From CALSMU01 sp965230225 (GTDB taxonomy: Bacteria > Bacteroidota > Bacteroidia > Flavobacteriales_D > Parvicellaceae), in the NCBI GenBank assembly GCA_965230225.1, contig CBDDKM010000005.1, positions 372,001 through 436,000 on the forward strand: a stretch of 64,000 nt of DNA. The letters run 5' to 3'. Below the pieces are notes generated by a model. That model was not told the origin of the DNA. It made no database searches and saw only the letters and a list, made by a program, of their open reading frames with translations. A program made the position numbers and the translations under genes. The stretch's first letter is position 1. Each line of letters opens with the position of its first letter. This document shows, one piece after another, positions 43,001-51,351 of the stretch.

Positions 43001-43073
43001 GCTGGTCGCTTCTTCCTATCAGAAAGGTTAGAAGGGTAAATAAGAATATTCGAAATCGACTTGTAAAATTCAC
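40071..43073 (-). CDS. Two-component propeller sensor histidine kinase (LytS type)
   Basis: 1000 aa. A signal peptide (about 1-28) precedes a periplasmic double propeller of short repeats with the motif xx-IWFGTxxGLxxYxxG (about 30-640), a Y_Y_Y domain (about 680-745), one membrane helix (about 748-766) and a cytoplasmic His_kinase core. The phospho-acceptor is His803 (MNRHFIFNALNSI), and the ATPase N box reads FVENSIWHGI. The start is a GTG: no ATG lies between the stop of the upstream regulator and this point. The LytTR regulator gene precedes it by 37 nt, so the two form one system. The sensed ligand is unknown. Confidence 0.88.
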   Translation of the reverse strand: MNFTSRFRIFLFTLLTFLIGRSDQLISQQYSFVPYSVEDGLAQTQVFAIRPDSVGNIWFGTGGGVSQFDGVNFTNYSTENGLVDHRVVQIISHNGFVWIATQSGISRFRGKQTEQYPLKEEIEKNRITCFDIDGQNAWVGVRNVGVIQIPLKNGTLLMDELTIHKPIDKLNPRGLFIDQNNRIWVGAEDYLGYWNGRWNKVEIPNSKHDISGIAQDSRGKLWISTYFDGVYSIDGDQINNYRKEDGLISDLVRSIFIDNQDRVWLSSKIGATLIEKDQIRTFSEKNGLSNENVKVISQDKESNIWFGSEGSGALKFAGDEFVNYSKDDGLASNYIMSIVQDQSNDYWFCTYGEGLNHYKNGEFTQFKSFNSGLSNNTTWSSLCDHTGKLWFGTSDGLTTYENGVFTPYKNTDWLPSNRVTSLYEDSNHRIWIGTSKGITINDHGKMTTFTNCDGKDINKVRSILEYNNSFWIGTNGGILIYKDGELHAWRHNDILKNSNVFCMEKSDQSNLFIGTGNGLYHFNGMQLRPIDLHPSFSANFINFITLEGSKYLWVGTNYGIFEIDLLVFGSSPSSGIIHHTTSDGLKSVETNLNAAYVDHEGKIWMGTGNGMIKFDRSRRTKNQKVTLPVVKINEVQLFLRKTDWSKYSEDVDPYTLLPKNVSVSHRKNYFTFFFNAKSISRPKELRYRIKLEGFDPEWSPVLKQESFTYTNLPYGTFKFQVIASIDGKNWSVPSEFTFTIQKPYYLQWWFFGLCGLAALTILFLIWKWRSRIHERKRVTESLVYKSRLLALEQQSLNASMNRHFIFNALNSIQYYINTNDKLAANRYLTSFAKLIRKNLDSSSSGNSLVTLRDELERLELYISLEHMRFQNKFSYSINIAPEVDTESIKVPPMFLQPFVENSIWHGILPMEESGNISIQIGKNAKNHLQFIIEDNGIGVDVSLERKSEHSHVSKGMILTSGRIDVLKKVTKQNFVIEGPFQLFDEKNNSLGTRVVITLEE

Positions 43074-43110
43074 TACACCCCTAAGGTAATACGTTAGGCT
43101 GAAATAAGAA

Positions 43111-43869
43111 CTAAAAAGTATTAATTCTGCTTAAAAAATCGGACATTTTTCTTCTGGCAATCGGTACATTTTTACCGTTAGTCATGATGGCCATGTTTCC
43201 TTCCGAACGTGAGAATTCTTTTAGATGATGCTCCACGTTGATGATGTGAGATTTATGTGTTCTGAAGAAGATGTTATCGTTCAGATTGTCTTCGTAGACT
43301 TTGATGTTTTTACTGCTTAAGTGTCTGCTACCATCAGATAGGTAGATCATGGTGTAGTTATCGCTTGCTTCTAAATGAACAATATCCGTGTTTCTGATGA
43401 TGATATAACCATCTCTGGTAGGAACACTAATTCTATCGTTAATGTTCGAAGAAACCATGGTGTCGATGAACTCATTGATGTCCTTGTTAGATCTTGTGTT
43501 TTCTTCTCCGTGGTATTTTAACAACTTAACCACTGCATTTTGAAGATCATCTATGCTGATTGGCTTTTCCAGATAATCAATGGCATTTTCTTTGAACGCT
43601 TTTAGTGCGTACTCATTATAGGCTGTTGTAAACACTACTGAGAAATTTCTTTCTTCGTAGGATTTTAGCAGCGAAAAACCATCTTCTTTGGGCATTGCAA
43701 TATCTAAAAATACCACATCCGGTTCGTGTTCTGCTATTAGTTCTCTTGCCATGCTTGCTGAATCAGCTGTACCTACAATTTCTAGCTCAGGACAGAACTC
43801 TTCGATTAAAATTTTAAGGTTGTTTCTTGCATTGAATTCGTCATCAACAATAATGGTTTTCAAGGACAT
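43111..43869 (-). CDS. LytTR-family response regulator (partner of propeller kinase)
   Basis: 252 aa. The receiver has the acidic pair in VDDEF, phospho-acceptor Asp56 (VFLDIAMP) and YLEKPIS. The C-terminal LytTR domain (about 150-252) reads IVHLEASDNYTMIYL ... FFRTHKSHIINVEHH. It is the first gene of a regulator-kinase operon. A -7 element TAAGTTTG lies 46 nt upstream. It is closely similar in layout to the solitary regulator at 26746. Confidence 0.88.
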   Translation of the reverse strand: MSLKTIIVDDEFNARNNLKILIEEFCPELEIVGTADSASMARELIAEHEPDVVFLDIAMPKEDGFSLLKSYEERNFSVVFTTAYNEYALKAFKENAIDYLEKPISIDDLQNAVVKLLKYHGEENTRSNKDINEFIDTMVSSNINDRISVPTRDGYIIIRNTDIVHLEASDNYTMIYLSDGSRHLSSKNIKVYEDNLNDNIFFRTHKSHIINVEHHLKEFSRSEGNMAIMTNGKNVPIARRKMSDFLSRINTF

Positions 43870-44165
43870 AATGGTAGAATTTTGGTTGTTTTGGTCTGGT
43901 GGCGATCACCGATATCAAACTTAACGAAAGGTTTAATTCAAAGTTTTGGTATTTACTTTTCTGGTGGTTGGATTGATTGAACGGTATTTATGATTGATTA
44001 AAATGCAATCGCCAATTGAGCATTTTGTCTCATTTTATAAAATAGTAGGTATACATTTACGGGTTCGACCTTGTTTTTTGGCAAGTGGTCAAAATATGCC
44101 ATTTCCATGCTTATTACTAGAATTTCTTTGGCATATTTGTGTTTCCCCATTGTATTGAAACAACT
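43870..44165. other. Intergenic region between divergent signalling genes
   Basis: 296 bp separate the regulator (minus) from the adenylate cyclase (plus). The minus-strand -7 element TAAGTTTG lies at 43916-43923. For the plus strand only a weak element (CATATTTG, one mismatch) is seen near 44132. I find no further gene or RNA structure. Confidence 0.5.
43916..43923 (-). promoter_or_regulatory. -7 promoter element TAAGTTTG (LytTR operon)
   Basis: An exact TAnnTTTG on the minus strand; a TTTG 15 bp upstream (43939-43942) is a candidate -33. Confidence 0.5.
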
Positions 44166-47100
44166 ATGGTAAAGATCCTCAAAAATTGGTTTTTCCTATT
44201 CTTAGGAACACTTCTGGTATGCCTATCACCATCTGTGAAAGCACAGAATGGAGGGTTGTACACGGTGGATTTTTATTTCGATCAGGTTACTGCAGAAACA
44301 CGGTGTTATGCGGTAAATGAAGATGAAAATGGGAACATGATTTTTGCCGTTCGGCAAGGAGTGGTTCTATTTGATGGTAAAGATTGGGAAAAGGTAACCA
44401 TTCCAAGTATTCCAAAGGTGTTTCACAAGCATGATGGTAAGACATTTATAGGTTGTTCGGGAGGATTTGGATACCTGGAGTTGAATAATTACCAGCACGA
44501 ATACGTATCAATTTCGGAAGAGGGGAGCGTATTAGATATTACATCGGACGAAAACCACATCTACTTTCTGTTAAAGGGGAAGGTCGTGGTTTACGATCTT
44601 CAAAAGTTAAAACTCTCCAGAACCATTTTGGCGGAGCATCCTCTGGTAAAGTTTGTGAGAATAGGAGATGAAATTGGATACATTGAAGGAGGAGAGGTAT
44701 TTGGAATAAAGGAAAAGAAGAAGCTTTTGGACATCAATGTTGAGTTAGATGGAAAACTCATATTTGCTGTGGAAACCAATTCAGGTGTACTCTTGGGGAC
44801 AGGAAGAAGTAACTTATACCTGGAGCAAGGAGGGGTGATTAATCCAATCGAGTTAAAAACCCACGATTACCTACAAAAAAGTGTGATCAATGGCGCTATA
44901 AAATTATCGGACGATGAAGTGGCCCTTTCCACTTTAGCCGGAGGAACAATCATCTTAAATGTGAAGACCAGTGAGTCTGCTTATATACTGAATTACCAAA
45001 CCGGGTTACCGGATGATGAGATCACCGCATTATACCTGGACAAGCATAATGCACTTTGGCTAGGACATGAATACGGAGCAACTCGCGTGGCCTGGAAATT
45101 ACCGGTTAATAACTATAATGTATACCCTGGAATTGAAGGGAACATTACAGGAATATGCTTTTATAAAAACCGCTTGTACGTAGGAACCACTGAAGGTCTT
45201 TTTTATTTGGACGAGGTAAAAAGCTTTCAGGAGTTAATTAAGTGGGTAAAGGTTAAAGTGAATAAACCAGTAAACACGACTCCCGAAATAATAGAAAATT
45301 TTGAAGCGGTAGATTCGGATTTTGAGCCAAAGGAAGACGAGAAAAAGAAGAAGAAAAAAGATAAACCTAAAAAGGATAAGAAAAAGAAGGATAAAAAGAA
45401 GAAGAATAAGAAAGGGGAGAAGACCGGAATCTTTAAAAAGGTAAAAAACAAGTTTAAAAAGGACGATGATGAAGTTGAGGAAGAAGTGGTTCCGATTGAG
45501 GAAGAATTAGAAGATGTCGTAGAAGAAGTAGTTCCTATCCATCAGGAGAATAAACCTAAGAAGTCTTATAAAAAAGCAAAGCCGGAATACAGAGTTGAGA
45601 AGCGAAAAGAGTATGCTTTGCAATCTATTAGCCATGTTTTTAGAAGGGTAGATGGAATAGATGGGAAGTGTACCAAACTTTTGGTAACTGATTATGGCTT
45701 AATGGTGGGGAGTAATCTTGGATTATTTGAAGTGGCAGATACCGTAGCCACTGAGTTGGTAGAGAACATATATGTTTTGGAAATACAGCCTGGTATTTTC
45801 ATGGATAAAGTCTATGTAGGGTGCAAAGATGGTTTGATGATATTGAATCATAATACTGGAGCCTGGGAAGCCAAAAGCTTGAAGAATGATATAGGAACTC
45901 CGGTAAACTCAATCATGGAAGAGCACGATGGAGTAATTTGGATTGGAGGAGATGGTAATGCATTATTAGTGTCTTTAGATAAGGATGATGATGTTAAAGA
46001 AGTGGAGATATATGAGTTCGACTCACAGTATATCGAAAAAGTGTTAGTGAGGAAGGTTCAGGGAGTAATGTACTTTTTCTTATCCTCAGGGATCTTTTAT
46101 TACGACCATACTTCTCAAGAGATAGTGCCCGGAAATGAAATGAATCAGAACTGGTTAAGTATGAATTCATTCATCGCCTCTCAACCGGAAATTACCTGGT
46201 TAAACAAAGGAGAGGGATGGACCGGATTGCCAAGTAGCTCTACCTTTTCCAGTATTGCTCAAAAGCACTTGTTTTTATTTCAAAACATCAATCATGTTTA
46301 TATGGATTACGATGAGACACTTTGGGTGGTTGATCGTCAAAATCATATCTATAGACTAGGTAAAGACTTAACTTTTGAGGAAAATCAATTTAAACTTCTG
46401 TTCAAGTGGATCAAAGATGGAGGATCTAATTACTTAACTGGTAAGGGTGATAAGATTGCTTTCGATAATAAATCGTTGACATTTGCAGTTTCTGCTCCGG
46501 AGTTTATCCGACCGGAAGCTGTTATGTTCCAATATAAGATTGAAGGATTAATGGATGATTGGACGGATTGGACCTCATCCAATTCTTTTAGTATTCCATA
46601 CTTACCGGTAGGGAAACATAAAATCCTAATTAGAGCAAAAAATATTTACGGAGACATTACTCCAGAAGAAACCATTGAAGTTACAATTTTGGCACCGTAT
46701 TATGAGTCGTGGTGGTTCATATCTCTTGTGGTTTTGGTGGCCATTATTTTAGTGGTCTTAATTGTGAAGTTCCGAATGAGAACATTGAGAAAGAGAAATG
46801 TTCAACTGGAGGAAAAAGTGAAAAATAGAACACTTTTATTGGAGCAGGAGAAACAGAAATCTGAAGAATTACTACTCAATATATTACCTGTACATGCTGT
46901 AGATGAATTAAAGGATAAGGGGAATGTAGAGGCGCATAACTATGGAAGTAGTTCGGTATTGTTTTCAGACTTTCAGGGGTTTACCTCCATTACAGCAAAG
47001 ATGGCTGCAAAGGATGTGATTCGGGAGTTGGATGAGAGCTTTTTGGCGTTTGATGACATCATAGAGAAGTATGGAATCGAAAAGATTAAAACCATTGGAG

Positions 47101-47558
47101 ATGCTTACATGTGTGTTTCCGGTTTGCCGATAGAAAGAAGTTATCATGCTCTGGTAATGGCATTAGTAGCTATTGAGATGAGAGAGTTCCAACGCAAGCA
47201 TAGAGAAGAAAAACTAGAGAAATACAGTGAATACTGGAACATCAGAATTGGGATTAATTCCGGGCCGGTTGTAGCAGGTATTATTGGGAAACGAAAATTT
47301 GCCTACGATATCTGGGGAGATACGGTAAACACAGCCAGTAGAATGGAGTCCAATAGTGTTCCTGGAGAAATAAACATCTCAGGTGCCACCTATGATCTTA
47401 TCAAAGACTACTTTGATTGTACCATTAGAGAAGACATTGAAGTGAAAGGGAAAGGAAAAATGGTCATGTATTTCTTACACCGAATCAACGAGGAATACGC
47501 AGCAGACAAACATGGCTGCGTACCTAATGAAAAGATGAAGAACTTAATTTTCCAGTAG
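44166..47558 (+). CDS. Propeller-sensor class III adenylate cyclase
   Basis: 1130 aa from the ATG at 44166. A signal peptide (about 1-26) leads into a periplasmic propeller (to about 760) interrupted near residues 388-480 by a very Lys-rich then Glu/Asp-rich insertion. A Y_Y_Y domain, one membrane helix (near 855-875), a coiled coil and a class III cyclase domain follow. The metal-binding residues are Asp935 (FSDFQGFT) and Asp979 (TIGDAYM). Lys975 in KIKTIGD and Asp1047 in YDIWGDTVN are the adenine-selecting pair, and the transition-state Asn and Arg (TVNTASRM) are present, so cAMP is the expected product. Divergent from the LytTR/propeller operon. Confidence 0.88.
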   Translation: MVKILKNWFFLFLGTLLVCLSPSVKAQNGGLYTVDFYFDQVTAETRCYAVNEDENGNMIFAVRQGVVLFDGKDWEKVTIPSIPKVFHKHDGKTFIGCSGGFGYLELNNYQHEYVSISEEGSVLDITSDENHIYFLLKGKVVVYDLQKLKLSRTILAEHPLVKFVRIGDEIGYIEGGEVFGIKEKKKLLDINVELDGKLIFAVETNSGVLLGTGRSNLYLEQGGVINPIELKTHDYLQKSVINGAIKLSDDEVALSTLAGGTIILNVKTSESAYILNYQTGLPDDEITALYLDKHNALWLGHEYGATRVAWKLPVNNYNVYPGIEGNITGICFYKNRLYVGTTEGLFYLDEVKSFQELIKWVKVKVNKPVNTTPEIIENFEAVDSDFEPKEDEKKKKKKDKPKKDKKKKDKKKKNKKGEKTGIFKKVKNKFKKDDDEVEEEVVPIEEELEDVVEEVVPIHQENKPKKSYKKAKPEYRVEKRKEYALQSISHVFRRVDGIDGKCTKLLVTDYGLMVGSNLGLFEVADTVATELVENIYVLEIQPGIFMDKVYVGCKDGLMILNHNTGAWEAKSLKNDIGTPVNSIMEEHDGVIWIGGDGNALLVSLDKDDDVKEVEIYEFDSQYIEKVLVRKVQGVMYFFLSSGIFYYDHTSQEIVPGNEMNQNWLSMNSFIASQPEITWLNKGEGWTGLPSSSTFSSIAQKHLFLFQNINHVYMDYDETLWVVDRQNHIYRLGKDLTFEENQFKLLFKWIKDGGSNYLTGKGDKIAFDNKSLTFAVSAPEFIRPEAVMFQYKIEGLMDDWTDWTSSNSFSIPYLPVGKHKILIRAKNIYGDITPEETIEVTILAPYYESWWFISLVVLVAIILVVLIVKFRMRTLRKRNVQLEEKVKNRTLLLEQEKQKSEELLLNILPVHAVDELKDKGNVEAHNYGSSSVLFSDFQGFTSITAKMAAKDVIRELDESFLAFDDIIEKYGIEKIKTIGDAYMCVSGLPIERSYHALVMALVAIEMREFQRKHREEKLEKYSEYWNIRIGINSGPVVAGIIGKRKFAYDIWGDTVNTASRMESNSVPGEINISGATYDLIKDYFDCTIREDIEVKGKGKMVMYFLHRINEEYAADKHGCVPNEKMKNLIFQ

Positions 47559-47559
47559 C

Positions 47560-48561
47560 CTACTTCAAGGCAAACGAAGTATTTCCAATTCTATATCCTT
47601 CGGAATAAATTTCCACTTTGTAAGTTCCAATTGGAATTTCTTCTTCCATCTCGAAATAAATACAAAGGTCCATGTTTTGGTTTTGGTAATTAACCTTACG
47701 GCTAATACTTGCTTGAGCTTCATTACCATCTGCCATTTTGAAATAAACCGGGTTAGAGTCCTTAAGAACAGTGCCATCCGGAGAGATGATTCTCATCAGA
47801 ATGTCTTTGTTCCCCTCGTGGGCAATCTTGTTCTCTAGTATGGTAAAGCAAGCCTTTATCATGTCTGCACGATTGGCTCTTGTAGTTTCTACCTGCTTAC
47901 CGCTGGATTTTATTTTAATGGCCAGTGCCCTTAAGTTGGATGTTTGCAGCACTCTACCTAGTGCAAGAGTTGTTTGAGAGGCATCGTACTTGTCTTGAAT
48001 ATCGTTTTTATCATTGGTTATTTGAGTGATCTCATCATCCTTGATCTTGATGGTTTCATGTAACTCAATGTTCAGAGTATTCAGAGAATCGATGGTATGG
48101 ATATATCCTCTCATGATTTCTCTAAGGGTTTCTGTTTCTTTCTTCAGCTTGTAAATTTGCCCCCAATCCTTCTTTTTCTGGTTGTCCATTTCTTCCACCT
48201 GGGCCATCAAGTCCTGAATTCTACTTTTTTGTGCGTTGATGCTATCTAACATCTCATCATTATCGATTTCCAGACTGTCGTATTGGGCAAGAATATTTTG
48301 CAAATTGCTCTTTAGGTTTTGATTATCTGCATCAGAGATAATTCCTGAAGAAACCAATATTTCATTCAAGTAATCTTTTTCTTCCTGAAGTGCGGTTACC
48401 GATTGATCGCAGGCAATAATCTCTTTTTTAGCCTTACCAAACTCCCATCCGAAGTATCCGCCTGCCAATAGTAGCAAGATGATAATAGTGATATATATAG
48501 CGTCCTTTTTTGAACTGCTTTTTGGTTGCTCTAATTCTTTATTCTCCATTTTAGATAGCAT
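47560..48561 (-). CDS. Membrane-anchored coiled-coil protein
   Basis: 333 aa. A short polar N-terminus and one membrane helix (about 25-42) are followed by a long coiled coil (about 55-200) and a C-terminal strand-rich domain (about 210-333). A second ATG at 48549 (MENKEL) is an equally good start. I do not recognise the C-terminal domain. The type II topology with a periplasmic coiled coil is inferred. It converges on the adenylate cyclase gene with 1 nt between their ends. Confidence 0.65.
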   Translation of the reverse strand: MLSKMENKELEQPKSSSKKDAIYITIIILLLLAGGYFGWEFGKAKKEIIACDQSVTALQEEKDYLNEILVSSGIISDADNQNLKSNLQNILAQYDSLEIDNDEMLDSINAQKSRIQDLMAQVEEMDNQKKKDWGQIYKLKKETETLREIMRGYIHTIDSLNTLNIELHETIKIKDDEITQITNDKNDIQDKYDASQTTLALGRVLQTSNLRALAIKIKSSGKQVETTRANRADMIKACFTILENKIAHEGNKDILMRIISPDGTVLKDSNPVYFKMADGNEAQASISRKVNYQNQNMDLCIYFEMEEEIPIGTYKVEIYSEGYRIGNTSFALK

Positions 48562-48662
48562 TTAATGTAAATAAACGGCTAAAATTCGAAATGGTTCAAA
48601 CCGATTATTATTCGCACTATATCAAAAATAATGCTAATATTTAACGCAGGTAATTGAGGAAT

Positions 48663-49373
48663 ATGAAATCTATTAACACAGTATTGAATAAAACCATGTT
48701 TTCGGATTTTGTTCAGTTGCTATATCCTAATTTATGTGCTTCTTGCGATAGCGTATTACTCAAAAATGAAAATTCCATTTGCGTAAAGTGTTGGGTGGAG
48801 ATTCCTCGTACTACCCATTGTCTGGATAGTGAAAATCCTGTAGCCAAGATGTTTTGGGGTAGAGTAGATTTAAAGATGGCTCTTTCTGCCTTTCAGTTTT
48901 CTAAGAATGGTAAGGTGCAGCGGTTAATGCACCAGTTAAAGTATAAAGGAAATACTAAGGTAGGTGAGTTAGTGGGAGTAGAATTGGGGAAAGAAATAAT
49001 TAAGTCTGTTAATTACTCTAAGGTTGATGCTGTCATTCCGGTGCCATTGCACCCTAAAAAAATGAAATCGAGAGGTTATAATCAAAGTGTGTTTATTGCA
49101 CAAGGTGTAGCCAAAGTTTTGGAGTGCGAAGTAGTGGGTGGAGCATTGATTAGAAAAATTGATTCTGGAAGTCAGACTAAGAGATCGCGTTACGAGAGAT
49201 GGAAAAATGTTGGGGAGATATTTGAGTTGAAGAAGGGCAAAGAATTGGAAGGAAAACACGTATTAATTGTAGATGATGTAATCACTACGGGTTCTACTAT
49301 AGAAGGTTGTTGTTTGGCTTTGAAAAGTATTAATGGGATATCGTTAAGCATTGCTACAGTTGCAATGGCTTAG
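48663..49373 (+). CDS. ComF-family amidophosphoribosyltransferase-like protein
   Basis: 236 aa from the ATG at 48663 (a TTG lies 9 nt upstream). The N-terminal Cys4 zinc site is Cys25-x2-Cys28 and Cys40-x2-Cys43. The phosphoribosyltransferase domain contains AVIPVPLHPKKMKSRGYNQS and the PRPP-binding loop VLIVDDVITTGST. ComF (ComFC) acts in DNA uptake during transformation, but stand-alone ComF genes are common in non-competent bacteria. The end overlaps the convergent LysE gene by 4 nt. Confidence 0.9.
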   Translation: MKSINTVLNKTMFSDFVQLLYPNLCASCDSVLLKNENSICVKCWVEIPRTTHCLDSENPVAKMFWGRVDLKMALSAFQFSKNGKVQRLMHQLKYKGNTKVGELVGVELGKEIIKSVNYSKVDAVIPVPLHPKKMKSRGYNQSVFIAQGVAKVLECEVVGGALIRKIDSGSQTKRSRYERWKNVGEIFELKKGKELEGKHVLIVDDVITTGSTIEGCCLALKSINGISLSIATVAMA

Positions 49374-50026
49374 TAGAGGTCTTGAAAGCAGAGTACTACT
49401 CCGAAGAAAATAAGTATACCTCCCACTATGATGCTTATACGATCAAGTGTTCTTGGAGTAAGTTTATTCTGAAGTTTACTGGCAAAATAGATTTTTAGCA
49501 AGTCAATACAGAACATGGTTGCCAGAGTAGCTGTAAAATAGTAGAATACATCTGTGCCGGTTATTAGTAGCTTTTCGGAAGCATAGGTGTTAGCAGCGAT
49601 CCAGTAAACCAGTACACCAGGGTTGATGGCATTTAACCCAATTCCTTTACCAATCATGGCAAAATAGGTTTTTAAATCCAGAATAGATTTGCTATTCGTG
49701 GCTTCAATCGAATCGATGTCAATGCTTTTTCCCTTTTGAGGCGTTTTCTTTTTCACGATCGAGGCTATTCCATAAATGACGAATATCGCTCCTCCGATGT
49801 ATTTAACATAGCTGTTAGCACTCAGTTTTTCGTTGATCCAATCAGAAAAAAAGTATGCTGCAATTAAATATAAGATGTCGCTTAGTAAAACTCCTATGTC
49901 TATAAGGATAGCATGCCTGGGCCCCTTTTTAATACTGGTCTCGAGAAGGACAAAGAAAACAGGACCAATTAATATGCTTAGTAGCATACCAAAAAGTACC
50001 CCGTTTAAAATAATGCTTGCGTCCAA
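49370..50026 (-). CDS. LysE-family amino-acid exporter
   Basis: 218 aa with about six membrane helices. The N-terminal GVLFGMLLSILIGPVFFVLLETSIKKGPRHA is the LysE/RhtB signature, in particular GPVFF and the following KGPRHA. Members export basic or neutral amino acids. The start appears to be TTG at 50026, since the next Met is inside the first helix. A -7 element TACCTTTG at 50042-50049 supports that start. Confidence 0.87.
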   Translation of the reverse strand: MDASIILNGVLFGMLLSILIGPVFFVLLETSIKKGPRHAILIDIGVLLSDILYLIAAYFFSDWINEKLSANSYVKYIGGAIFVIYGIASIVKKKTPQKGKSIDIDSIEATNSKSILDLKTYFAMIGKGIGLNAINPGVLVYWIAANTYASEKLLITGTDVFYYFTATLATMFCIDLLKIYFASKLQNKLTPRTLDRISIIVGGILIFFGVVLCFQDLY

Positions 50027-50041
50027 AATCTCTCTTTTTTA

Positions 50042-50049
50042 CAAAGGTA
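50042..50049 (-). promoter_or_regulatory. -7 promoter element TACCTTTG (LysE gene)
   Basis: An exact TAnnTTTG on the minus strand, 15 nt before the TTG start of the LysE-family gene. Confidence 0.5.
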
Positions 50050-50082
50050 GCAACCTAAATAAAACGGACTATGATAAAATAC

Positions 50083-50111
50083 AGAAAAAGGGGTGTCAAA
50101 CCCCTTTTTCT
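50083..50111. terminator. Bidirectional hairpin terminator
   Basis: The 11-bp arms AGAAAAAGGGG/CCCCTTTTTCT surround a 7-nt loop. On the minus strand it would end the transcript of the 45-aa gene at 50157. Confidence 0.75.
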
Positions 50112-50156
50112 CGTTCAGTATATGTTATTGTTATGCTAAGGCCGCAAGTTGCCTTA

Positions 50157-50294
50157 TTATTTGATTGCCACGATTGATTTTTGTAAAAGATTCATTTCAG
50201 TTAACAGGTTAAAATATTCAGAGATATTACCCATTTTCATCATTTCTTTAGATAGTGCTTTAAGCGACTCGTATTTCAATTTTAATTCTTTCAT
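50157..50294 (-). CDS. 45-aa helical small protein
   Basis: ATG at 50294, TAA at 50157-50159 followed at once by a second TAA. The product is Lys/Leu/Glu-rich with heptad-like spacing of Leu, Met and Ile (SLKALSKEMMKMGNISEY and LLTEMNLLQKSIVAIK), so an amphipathic helix or helical hairpin. It is flanked by two strong terminators (50083 and 50371), which isolates it as its own unit. I do not recognise a family. Confidence 0.55.
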   Translation of the reverse strand: MKELKLKYESLKALSKEMMKMGNISEYFNLLTEMNLLQKSIVAIK

Positions 50295-50370
50295 CTTAGT
50301 AGGTATTTATTGTTTGATTATACCTTTTACAAGTAGCGTGCCAAAAAATATTTTAGTGAATATTTATCAT

Positions 50371-50399
50371 AAAAAAAGAGCGGCTAATGCCGCTCTTTT
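50371..50399 (-). terminator. Rho-independent terminator (DUF3108 gene)
   Basis: A perfect 11-bp stem AAAAGAGCGGC/GCCGCTCTTTT with loop TAAT; on the minus strand seven T follow the stem region. Confidence 0.9.
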
Positions 50400-50421
50400 C
50401 CTTCAATGTCGGAAATAATAA

Positions 50422-51231
50422 TTATAATTTCGAAATTGGATTTTTCAATCCTTTATAATCGGTTACCTCCATTTTTATTGAACCTACCAAGATCTTTGCT
50501 TTAGCTAAAAGCGGTATTTTATTTTCGTCGTCAGATATCCAAACGGTTAAGTCTTCCTCGTTCTTAAAAATTCTTCCGGTTTGAATAATTGGGCAAAATT
50601 TCAGACATCTGTATTTGCCACCACGTATTTTAATGTTTTCTTTTCCCAGGTATTTAATTTGAAGTGTAAATACTTCACCATCAACAAAAGTTTCGAAGTC
50701 GAATATGTCTCCTTTTTTAGCGTCTGAGAAATCAATTGTTCTCGCATAATAATAAGAGGAGATCATGTCCTGAATATTGTAAGGTACTTCGTATTGTTTC
50801 TGACCATCGCTTACTTTCTTTTTATGTTGATAGAAAGTATAATCCTGACTCATTTCAAATCCTCCTTCATGAACTCTTCTGATGAACATCCATGGAAAGA
50901 TTCCATCTGCATCTAAATAAGTTTCGTATCTGTCCTGAACTTTGAAAAACCAATTAAAGGTTCCTAAACTTTTTCCTTTTCCAACAATGTGATATAGGTC
51001 TCTCCCGTTAATTTTTTTCTCACTATCCTTAACTTCCAGTACAGCTTCGCCGGCATCCATCCATCCGTAGTGTACTCTATAAGTTAATTTCTCTCCAACC
51101 TTAAATGCATTGTTTTTTATTTTTCTGAATTTAAATGCAGAAGCATCATTCTGAATATCACGAACACCTCCCGAAGCAAACACGCTTCCTATAAAGGCTA
51201 TTCCCAAAAGGGTGTAAACTAATTTTTTCAT
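50422..51231 (-). CDS. DUF3108 family periplasmic protein
   Basis: 269 aa with a signal peptide (about 1-19, ending SVFAS). The body matches DUF3108: KVGEKLTYRVHYGWMDAGEAVLEV at the beginning, then RYETYLDADGIFPWMFIRRVHEGGF and, near the end, CLKFCPIIQTGRIF ... LTVWISDDENKIPLLAKAKI. The family is thought to be a LolA/LolB-like or lipid-binding beta fold but lacks an assigned role. A strong terminator follows. An M23 peptidase gene is 120 nt upstream. Confidence 0.85.
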   Translation of the reverse strand: MKKLVYTLLGIAFIGSVFASGGVRDIQNDASAFKFRKIKNNAFKVGEKLTYRVHYGWMDAGEAVLEVKDSEKKINGRDLYHIVGKGKSLGTFNWFFKVQDRYETYLDADGIFPWMFIRRVHEGGFEMSQDYTFYQHKKKVSDGQKQYEVPYNIQDMISSYYYARTIDFSDAKKGDIFDFETFVDGEVFTLQIKYLGKENIKIRGGKYRCLKFCPIIQTGRIFKNEEDLTVWISDDENKIPLLAKAKILVGSIKMEVTDYKGLKNPISKL

Positions 51232-51351
51232 GATTCTTTGGTTATGGTTCGGTCAATGAAAAACAAGAAGTGTGCCGAAAATTGAATGGATAAAAAAGGA
51301 AAAGTCGCCAACCACGAGATTAACGACTTCCATACGAACATGTTTCTAAAC

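Noticed and set aside
45227..45451. Phe/Leu-rich hydrophobic frame on the minus strand, resembling a membrane peptide
   Set aside because: It is the complement of the Lys-rich insertion of the adenylate cyclase; AAA/AAG repeats read as Phe/Leu on the other strand.
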